Shown one piece after another: positions 38,473 to 47,400 of a stretch of DNA of 64,000 nt. Under the pieces are notes generated by a model. It did no database searches, was not told the origin of the DNA, and was given only the letters and a program-made list of their open reading frames with translations. A program made the translations under genes and the position numbers. Numbering within the stretch: the first letter of the stretch is position 1; each line of letters starts with the position of its first letter. The stretch lies in NCBI RefSeq assembly GCF_000328475.2, contig NC_026482.1, positions 558,001-622,000 on the forward strand, written 5' to 3'. The DNA comes from Mycosarcoma maydis (Eukaryota > Basidiomycota > Ustilaginomycetes > Ustilaginales).

Positions 38473-40128
38473 CTAGCAATCCAGAACAACTGTTGCACTA
38501 GCAGCCTTTTTCAAACGGTTCATCACCGCCAACCCTACACCAGCGTCGTCCATTGCCTCTACAAAAATCAAGTCGCACCTGTCAGCCCCATGCAATGGGC
38601 CCTCGTCGAGCGTTCGAAGTCCGTCAAACATGCGTTGAGCGTAGACCTCGGCTGAGCCACTAGGGCCGAGATCGAAGGGATGCACACGAACGTTTTCAAG
38701 CTGTTCCAGTGCGAGCGGACGAAGCAGGTGTGGGTGCATATCGGATGTCGGGGCGTCGGTGGCGTGCGAAGCAGTTGTGACGAGCCGGGAGAGGGCAGAG
38801 TCGCAGGATATCATGAGTCCAATGTGAAGCGTCGATCGGGGTTGTGCAGATGAGAGGTGGTTGGTGATCTGATCTCGGACAATATCCGCAAAGGATCGAG
38901 GCGCGATCGAGAGATTTGACTCGACGTTGAGAAGCGTCTCGACGACTTTGGTTGATGACGAGGAATCTGGTTGAGATCGTGAGCCGCTAGTGTTGTTGCT
39001 TCCAGAAGATTGGGCCGCTCGAGCAAAAAGGTTGGCGGGAAGAAGCAGGACAACGCGAGCGGTGGGGCTGTAATGTCTGTACTTCATACCTGGAGTGGTC
39101 GGGTTGCTCTCTTGTTCAACACTTCGCTCCATGTCCTTGCCGTACACTCTGAGCTTGACCTTGTTCGCCAATCCGGCCTTGTCGAGCACCGAAGCAATCT
39201 GTTCGACCGTTACACCGCCAGGTCTAAGTACACGAACCTCGTCGGCTGCCGTTATGCCATCGATGACTGTACTCTCGACGCCCACCTGGCAAGCTCCGCC
39301 ATCTAAAATGTACCTCAACCTTCCTTTAGGTGCTTGACTCGCATCGGCCGAAGATGATTCGGCGTCGAGCTGACCTCCCAAATCGCGCAACACATGTCCC
39401 GCTGTTGTCGGTGACGGTCGACCCGAGGCGTTTGCACTTGGTCCGGCCATGGGAAGACCCGAAATCGCAATCAATGCACGTGCTATCGGATGTGACGGCA
39501 TCCTCACTGCTACGCTCGGATGTCCGCACGTGACCACTGTGGGCACGGCTGGCCGTTGAGTGTCTACCGGAAACAGCAACGTCAACGCTCCAGGCCAGAA
39601 AGCCTTGATCAAGTCGCTGTAAGCTTGGCTCATTGTGTAGCTCTGCGGTAGCAACGTGTCGAGCATCTCGAGATCGGAAACGTGCACGATGAGCGGATTG
39701 TCCGCAGGACGCTTCTTGGCAGCGTAGATCTTGGACGCTGCTGACTGCGACAGAGCGTTTGCGCCGAGACCATAGACCGTTTCTGAAGGGAATGCGACGA
39801 GTTGACTGGCGCGAAGGTGTGATGCAGCCTTGTCGAGACTGTTACGGGTGACTGGTGAAGAGATGACAGGTTTGGCTTTTGTATATGGCTCCGCATTGGC
39901 GGTGTAGCGCGAAGGACCAGCCTCCTGAAATGACACACTCGAATGTGATTCGCAGGGTAGAACTTCGGTGTGGAACGTGCAATCTGGGTATGCCAGCTCT
40001 GTATCCGGGCCGGAGGACGACATGGTGGTGAGGGTGCGAAACGGTGTGGTCAGACTGGGCACCTTGCGGGTCGAAAATCGTGGAGCTCGAAGGAAGACGC
40101 TGCTAAGACACGACGCAGGCCGCCGCAT
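38473..40128 (-). CDS. SUA5: threonylcarbamoyl-AMP synthase
   Basis: 551 residues. The YrdC domain begins near residue 95, with AFPSETVYGLGANAL, the KKRPADNPLIVHVSD motif (residues 138-152), FWPGALTLLFP and MPSHPIARALI. The Sua5 C-terminal domain follows a linker with TTPGMKYRHYSPTARVVLL. The enzyme makes threonylcarbamoyl-AMP from Thr, bicarbonate and ATP, for t6A at position 37 of ANN-decoding tRNAs. The first 35 residues are basic and hydroxylated with no acid, like a mitochondrial presequence. A second ATG at codon 36 starts a form without it. The protein is longer than yeast Sua5 (426) through linker insertions. Confidence 0.93.
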   Translation of the reverse strand: MRRPASCLSSVFLRAPRFSTRKVPSLTTPFRTLTTMSSSGPDTELAYPDCTFHTEVLPCESHSSVSFQEAGPSRYTANAEPYTKAKPVISSPVTRNSLDKAASHLRASQLVAFPSETVYGLGANALSQSAASKIYAAKKRPADNPLIVHVSDLEMLDTLLPQSYTMSQAYSDLIKAFWPGALTLLFPVDTQRPAVPTVVTCGHPSVAVRMPSHPIARALIAISGLPMAGPSANASGRPSPTTAGHVLRDLGGQLDAESSSADASQAPKGRLRYILDGGACQVGVESTVIDGITAADEVRVLRPGGVTVEQIASVLDKAGLANKVKLRVYGKDMERSVEQESNPTTPGMKYRHYSPTARVVLLLPANLFARAAQSSGSNNTSGSRSQPDSSSSTKVVETLLNVESNLSIAPRSFADIVRDQITNHLSSAQPRSTLHIGLMISCDSALSRLVTTASHATDAPTSDMHPHLLRPLALEQLENVRVHPFDLGPSGSAEVYAQRMFDGLRTLDEGPLHGADRCDLIFVEAMDDAGVGLAVMNRLKKAASATVVLDC

Positions 40129-43005
40129 GAACTGTTCGAGCTGGTGTCAGTCAACTTCCAACTTGGGGGTCCAAAGATGTTGCAACACCTTGCCTGTTTC
40201 AAACGCTGGTAGAAGTCAACGTGGTCAAGCGCGGATACTTTGCGACCTGATGAGGCGGCTTCAAACATGAAAGGTTAGGACAGCCTTGGCACCAAAAAAA
40301 AAAATTCTTTGCTTCGAGACACAAGCTTTCAAGATTTTCTAAGAAGATCACGAATGTGGAGGGTAGATTTTTGGTTGGTTTAATCGATGTGATCGGTATC
40401 CCGATCGGGTAGGGGCGTGGATCGGGGTGTCTTGGAATTGATACCGCCTGGGAACATGTCCGCTCTGATGAAAGTGCAGGCTTGTATTCACGTTATGAAT
40501 GTCCGTGGTTCGCTTTCGATAAAATAGACGCTCGGTGAAGGAAGCTGTTAGTGTGCGCTGTTATTGCAACTCCGCTGTGTATTTGCTGGCAGAGCTTGGC
40601 AATTTGCAACCTTTCGCCTTTTTGGCCTCGGGGTTGGGACCAACTCTCTGGAACGGACACTGATCCGTCGGCTCAAGAATGTGGAGCGGCGGTGGTCTAG
40701 GCTGAACGAAAAGACGTCTGTACCAGAGGATTTGAAGTCACCCTGATACGCCATGTAAAAGCCGCGAAGAGCAACATTGAGGATAGAATTGCCACATCAC
40801 GGCTTGGTTTGAGTGGTGAGCAAGTGGAAAAGTGTTCCGTCGGGTCCAAAGCGATGGATAGCTACGGCTGCGGGAACACATGCAAAAGAGGAGCGAAATT
40901 CGACAGAGCCTAAAACGTACCACGTCCTACGTAACAAATACGCAGATGCTACTGCGGCAGTCCGCCGACGCCATGGACCACACAAAACACAATACACGGC
41001 TGCGACCGTTTCGTCAAAGTTGTGTTCGTGACTCGTGGCTTGTGGCTTGACGAGTCTCTGTTTGTTGCGTTTTCCATTCCATTTTGATTCGATCAGCGGT
41101 ACTGTCAGCCGCAATCATGAATCACGCACGAATCACATGGAACACTCGTGTTTCGCGTTTTGCCAGCACCACTTACAGTAATTGGTTACCAATGCATCGT
41201 GCATGAATCACGAATGCATTCATCCTCTTTCTGAGCAACCGCTTTTTTTCGCTTCGATTCCTGCGAGCGTTTACGATTCTCAAAGTGTCATGGCTAGTCT
41301 TCGTGCTTGTTGGCTAGCCTTGGTGTGTCATGTCGATGTTGCACATCAAACCAGGGACGCATAGTTCGAGTGTAACTGAGCGTCTTAAGAATAGCGCGAT
41401 TTGCTGCACAACAGCTCACCACCAGCTCATCCAGCCTGCGATGCAATGGACTCGGTGTACTCCAGTCTGGTGTACGCAGCAGCTGATGTGAGATGAGATC
41501 GACAGAAGGAAGCATGAGCAGGTGGCGCAGAACGAAGCGAAAGCCTAGCCACGCTTGAACCGTCAAAGAAGACTGCATTCGTACTTCGGCTGCACTCAAT
41601 CATTCGAGAGTCTCACAAAGTGGTGGACAACCAACCGACTGTTATTGTCTATGCTGCGTCTCGAAATCCAGAACGACGTACAACTCGTCGGCTTTCCGAG
41701 GTCTGCACCAAACACGTCCCGAAACGCGTACAACCATCACGTCTGTACACCCCGACCCATCCACGATTCAGAAGTGAGTTTCCTCTCGATTTTCGCCTCG
41801 GCTACCCACGTTTTCAGCATCTACTGTATGTACTGTAATGCGCAGATTGGAGTAGGGTCTTTTGGCCTGGGGCTCCTTCGGTTATGTCGCTTCTTTGTGG
41901 CTGAAAAACTTAATTTCGAGCACGAGTGAGATTTGTGATTTTCGGTTTCACAGCTGAACTGCAAGTCGCGACGCGACGCAGTCACTGCCGAGGCTCTGGG
42001 GTCTTGCCATTCACGATTCTCGCCTCTGCACCTCGGCTGCGGATACCAGCGAGCAGCAGACACAGAGATCACGGTCGCAAGACGCACGCAGCACCCACAT
42101 ACGTGATAACCAAAAGCGGAAACGCCGCCGGTCACTTTTCTCTTGGTGAGAGCACGGAGAGGGGATAGTTGTGTGACAACGCTAAAGCATAACACGCTCT
42201 CAGCACTGTGCTGATCCTTCTGTGACTATCAGTAGTTCGAACAAGCCAAGGCGTCGTCATCGGGTCACTCGAACTCTGAAACATAACGCTCGGGACTTGT
42301 TGGGCTTAGCTGAAGTTACTGTAATCAGTACAAGGACAAGTCAAAAGCGTCCAGACAAGCGGAGCGTGTCGCCGCAACTCCTGCTTCCGCTACTGCTTGG
42401 TGCATCCCCGCGCCGCTGCCATCGCCGCTGCCGCTGTTGTTATGAGTTCCACTCACGACTTCATCTCGGCGCTGCTAGTCGTGATTGTGATTTGTGTATT
42501 GTGTTTTGTGCTTTGTGAATTGGCGCCAGAGCGTAAACTATAGCTCTGCTGTTTGCGCCCACAATTTCTATATTCAGTCAAGCCAGCTGCGAGGCTGCGG
42601 CGATTGCTCTGCCAGTACGCCCGGCCCAGCCCTGGCTACAGCTCTCCCGCTGCGAGAACAAAGTTTGAGCCACTTTGTGCTGCATCGGATGCTGCGCTTG
42701 ATTGGACGGCTGATCCGACGAGCACCACATCAAACGCGATACGCCATTTATCAGACCGACCTCTTCTTACTCTCCTCATTCCCTCTTGTCTTCCCTGCCT
42801 GCTCGCACAACTCTGCACTCTTCTGCTCGCTACTACCATCCGTATCACTCGTGTTTGCTATATCCGTGTAGCGGTCCATCGTATTTTTTTCTGCTGTACC
42901 AACGACCCTACAATAGCAGTAAGCACTAGCGCTCTACACGGTCGCGTATTCACGCACGCTCCTTCGCTACCTATACGCTTCTTTCAGATTGTCACAACAA
43001 CCACA
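40129..43005. other. 2.9-kb divergent intergenic region
   Basis: Lies between the starts of SUA5 (-) and the membrane-protein gene (+). No reading frame shows homology or consistent coding character. Single TCACGA words near 41110-41215, 42012 and 42450-42490. Near 42820-42990 a C/T-rich stretch directly precedes the start at 43006. Confidence 0.5.
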
Positions 43006-43941
43006 ATGCGTGTACATGCATCCATCGCAATAGCCGCCGTCGCTGCGCTAACAACAGTCTCTCGAGCAGCTCTCATCAACCTCCCCACGCTCTACTCTTG
43101 CGAACCTGCCTCGATCCACATCTTGGCCAAGGGAAACTACACCATCGAAGGTCGCGATGACAATTCACACAAACTCGTCTTTCGCGCGCGCATCAAAAAA
43201 GGCGTCTTGGCCGTCACTTGGGATACGGTCGACCTACCCGCCAATGCTACCGCGTTGATCACGGTTATCGATCAAATCTCGCCCACCGACACTTCCAACA
43301 ATTCGGTTCAGGGTTCCATCTTTGCCAACCCAGCCGGCAACACCACCTGCTTGGCCAAGGCTCGAGATCACCGCAGCAGCGCCAAACAGAAAACAATGGT
43401 TCCTACCATTATCGGCATTGCCCTCGGTGCATTTATGGTACTAGTGTTGCTCTTAATCGGAGGCATGTTGTATAGACGCAGAAAAGAAAAGTCGGAAAAA
43501 ATTGAGCAGGACAGTGTCGATCTCAACCACAGCTATACGCAGGGAAGCATCCCCGCCGGTGGAAGCTACATGGCTCGCTTGGTACCCGGCTTGAAGCTAC
43601 AGGAGGCCAGACCGTTGCCTAGAGACCCAGTATTGGAATCCGAACACGCCAACTACGCTTCAACAAGAAGAGGCACGTACTACTACAAGAACGGTGCGGC
43701 ACCCGACATCCTCGCCTACGCACCATCAGGAAGCAGCTTTGAACTGCCAAAGTACAACCACAAGAACACGCAAGCGTATCATCACCAATCCACACCCTCG
43801 TCCACAGGCGCAGATCCATTCTCCTCGCAAGTCGATCTTGGCACCGAGCCATTCCACCATCACCAACAACGGCCGCTCTATCAGCACAAAGATTGGGACG
43901 AATCACAGACTTCCTTCCTGTCCAAAAAACCCTCACCATGA
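43006..43941 (+). CDS. single-pass type I membrane protein, unknown
   Basis: 311 residues from ATG 43006. The signal peptide is about 21 residues (SIAIAAVAALTTVSRA). An ectodomain of about 115 residues has several N-glycosylation sites (NYT, NAT, NNS, NTT) and two Cys (YSCEPA, NTTCLA) that may pair. One transmembrane helix (IIGIALGAFMVLVLLLIGGML) is followed by a basic stop (YRRRKEK). A 150-residue cytosolic tail is rich in Tyr, Ser and His. The layout resembles fungal wall sensors or Skg6-like proteins, but I recognise no domain. The open frame continues upstream of 43006, but the signal peptide fixes the start. Confidence 0.75.
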   Translation: MRVHASIAIAAVAALTTVSRAALINLPTLYSCEPASIHILAKGNYTIEGRDDNSHKLVFRARIKKGVLAVTWDTVDLPANATALITVIDQISPTDTSNNSVQGSIFANPAGNTTCLAKARDHRSSAKQKTMVPTIIGIALGAFMVLVLLLIGGMLYRRRKEKSEKIEQDSVDLNHSYTQGSIPAGGSYMARLVPGLKLQEARPLPRDPVLESEHANYASTRRGTYYYKNGAAPDILAYAPSGSSFELPKYNHKNTQAYHHQSTPSSTGADPFSSQVDLGTEPFHHHQQRPLYQHKDWDESQTSFLSKKPSP

Positions 43942-43992
43942 TGGAACAACCTCGCCTCCCCAACCGTTCATCGTACCCCCCTTAGCCTAACC

Positions 43993-44028
43993 CACTTCGA
44001 CTTCCACTTCGACTTCCACTTCGACTTC
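43993..44028. repeat. CACTTCGACTTC 12-base repeat, three copies
   Basis: Three perfect tandem copies, about 50 bases past the stop of the membrane-protein gene. Confidence 0.9.
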
Positions 44029-44332
44029 AACCCACATACGCTTCCGCTTCCCATCCTCACTTTCGGTCTCGTCATACCCAAGTGGACCACCCTTACATGT
44101 CGTCCCTGTATACCTAGTTCAAGTACTGTTCCTCCTCACATCCTACGCACAGCCCCGCAATACTATGAGGCACATTCAGATACTAAACTGCAAAGCATGC
44201 AACGAGACAACGAGACTACAAAAGCAGCCCGAGCAAAATGAAAACAGGCCACAGCAGACCTGGAGCGCCCTGGAGGGCAAATCAAACATAATGCGCTGAA
44301 AGAACGAGGTATATACGCCAGAGCCAAGATCG

Positions 44333-44372
44333 AGCAGACGAGCAGACGAGCAGACAAGCAGACAAGCAGACG
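44333..44372. repeat. AGCAGACG 8-base repeat, five copies
   Basis: Five tandem units AGCAGAC(G/A), in the probable 3' UTR of the kinase gene. Confidence 0.9.
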
Positions 44373-44463
44373 AGCAACCGAGGCGACGTGAATGCGCCTC
44401 GCATCGTCGGGGCGACTGCGGGAATAGGTAGGACAAGAAACGGTCGTAAGGCTACGTGGGCGA

Positions 44464-47400
44464 TCACATGATGGTGCAGTCGGCCTTGGACGAAGAGCGA
44501 CGTGATTTTTGGCGTTCGATTGCGGACCGCGGTGTGGGCGTCACCTGGCCAGTTGACACACCGCCTTTGGTGGTGTGTTTGGCAGATAGCGCTTCAGCGC
44601 GTGCGCCGGACGTGACGACGCCAGAGCTCAGACGACGACGGAAGCGCTCCTTGGAAGGACGAGCGTGCAGCTGCTCGACGGGTAGCACCGGCGTTGAAGC
44701 GTGCGGATGCGCCTGCTGCGCTTGGTGCTGCTGCGCCGACGAGCCACGAGAACTCGAGTGGCCCAGCAGGATGCCACCAGCGCTCGAGATGCTGCTGGCG
44801 CCACTGATGCTGCCGTAGCTCATCGAGCTGTGCCGCCTTGTACCGTGCAGAGCTCCGTTGCCGTATGGGCTCCGCATCGCCTCGGGGGTTTCCGCAGGCG
44901 GAGGCGACGGCGAGCGTTGTCGACCGGGAATCAACGAGATGCGACGCTTGCGTACAGCAGCTTGGTCCTTGGCCGGCTTAGCTGCAGTAACGCCGTTGCC
45001 GGTGGGAGGCGAAGGCGACCCCCTCACCTCAGTCTCGGAGCTCGCCGATGCAACCAAGCCCAGCTGCGGCTGCGAATCCGCCGTCGGAGACTTGGACTGA
45101 CGCTTCATGCCAAAAGGAAAGCGGAAGTTGATCGGAACCGCAGCGTTGGGCGCGCCGCCAGCAAGCATGGGCGACACAGGCGCCAGTTGCGCTGCTGACG
45201 ACATGGGGCTCGTCTGGTCCATAGACGCCCTCTGCTGGAACAGAAGCAGCTGAGCACGCAGATTGCAAGGCGAAGGTGCGTGAACGGCACACCTTGCGTG
45301 ACATACCAGTCCGCACTCTTCGCACAGCACCGCATGCTTCTTGACCGGCTCGCGGCAGATCTTGCACACTACCGCCTTGCTGAACGTGCTCTTGACGAAT
45401 GCGTGCGGCTTGGCTTCTTCCTCAGCCATCAGACCCAGATCGAGCATCGACGTTTCGCCCGCGGGCAAAAACACGGTCGGATTCGCAGGCGTCAACGCGG
45501 GCGACTGGGCTTGGTTTTTCGAAGAGGTGTCGACGCTAGGCAGCGGATTTGAATGAACAGCGGGGGAGGTCGTGGGCGAGACGCCATTGGCCATCTCGGT
45601 GGCTACAGCCGCCAAAGACTCGGCAGGGGAGGTGTTGGCGCGCAGCGCTTCCAGCCCCGGACGTTGCAGAGTAGGTGCAGGGGACGACGTCGACCTCTCC
45701 ATCGCAGGCTGCACCGCGCGTTCGTCTTCTTCGAAAATGCGCGGGTCGAGACGTCTAGCATCTGCGCTAATGCGACGCAGAAACGGAACGCTGTCCTGCG
45801 GTCGCAGCTCCCGCAAATCCTTGTGACCCGACCATACCTGTTGCATCCATTCGTGCTCAAAGAGCATCTCGGCACTTGGGCGCTTAGCCGGATCTTTGTT
45901 GAAGCATTGCATCAGCAGATCACGCAGCGCATCCGAGCACTTTTCGGGAATGGGCGGGCAGTCATCCTCGACGATCCTGAACATGGCCGACATGGCAAGC
46001 ATGTCGTAGTAAGGAGGCTTGCCGGTCAGCAGCTCGATGATGGTGCAACCCAGCGACCAAATATCGGCAGCTGTGGTGACGCCTTTGAGCTCGATGACTT
46101 CGGGCGCCATCCAGTTCGGTGTGCCGATCGCATCGTTCTTGTTGCCCATCTTCTTGACCGCTTTCAGATTGAGTGAAACACCGAAATCAGAAAGCTTGAC
46201 GTTGCCTTGTTTGGTGGTCAAGATGTTGGCAGCTTTGAGGTCGCAATGCACGACGTTCTGGCCGTGGAGGTAGTTGAGACCCTCCAGGATCTTGACTACA
46301 TAGCTTGCGACAAGCTTTTCGGGAAAGTTACCGAAGGCCTTGAGCGTGTGAAGCAGCGAACCATTCTCCACGAACTCGAGAATGATGGAAACGACGTCAG
46401 GTCCACGCACGAGGCCTTCATACTTGACCACGCTCGGGTGGGTAAGGCTTTTGAGAAGATCAACTTCGCCCATGAGATCATTGATCTCTTCGTCGGTACG
46501 ACCCTCGAGCTTGATCCTCTTGACGGCGACCATACGTCCCGAGTTGAGATTCAAAGCGCGGTACACGGACCCAAATTGACCGCGACCGATGCAGTTGCCC
46601 AATTGGTATGTAACGCTCGGTTTGCCCTCTTCGGCGACTACGATCTTGTGCTTCGGACCGGTGGCGTCGCGACTAGCTCTGGTAGTCGTTGACCCACTCT
46701 CATCCGTAGGTAGACTGCCGAGTGTGTTGGTGTAGATCGAGCCAATCTCGGAATCAAAGCGACTGCGTGATGTCGAGATGTAGGATCGCTCATCCACCGA
46801 GGGATCTGGCGAACGTCCGCCGACGGAAGTAGGACGACTCATGGAAGGGAGATGCAAGTCAGACGAGTAACGCATGTGTCGGAAATGTGGCCGAGAAGAG
46901 ACTTTGGACGAGCTGCTGCTGCCGTTGGTGGCGATTGCGGTCGAAGGACCTGATGCCGTCGAGATTGTGTCGCTGACGCCTGCATTCATCGAGAGGTGGC
47001 GCGCCATCCTGCGAGCACCTGGAGAATCGTTTGCGCCGCGTGGGAAGGGAACTCGGGACGATGCTAACGCGTCTGACTCGCCATTTGCCTGCGAGCCGAG
47101 GTTGAGCAAGGATTCGCGCGAAGGATTGAGCAGCGACGGACCAGCGTAGAGACGAGCGCTATGACGTCGGGTCGGAGCATGCCGGGTGGGGCTTCCCGAG
47201 ATAAAGAGATAATCGTCGAGATTCTCGGTCGATCCGATGACCGCCCTAGGAAGCTGGCCGAGCGCCAGCTCCTGACTGATACGCTTCTGCGATGTGCTGC
47301 GAGCCAGCAACGGCGGCTTGACGGCAAAGCTCTTGGTGGATTTGTCTGATTCGCTGCTTCCTCTTCTGACCTGGCTTAGCTCCATCGATACGGATGGAGT

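Larger units (their letters stand above)
43942..44463. other. convergent intergenic region with short tandem repeats
   Basis: 3' ends of the membrane-protein and kinase genes face each other. Contains the 12-base and 8-base tandem repeats listed separately; no gene. Confidence 0.55.

Noticed and set aside
42553..43005. N-terminal extension of the single-pass membrane protein
   Set aside because: A clear signal peptide begins at ATG 43006 and the upstream residues show no conserved character.
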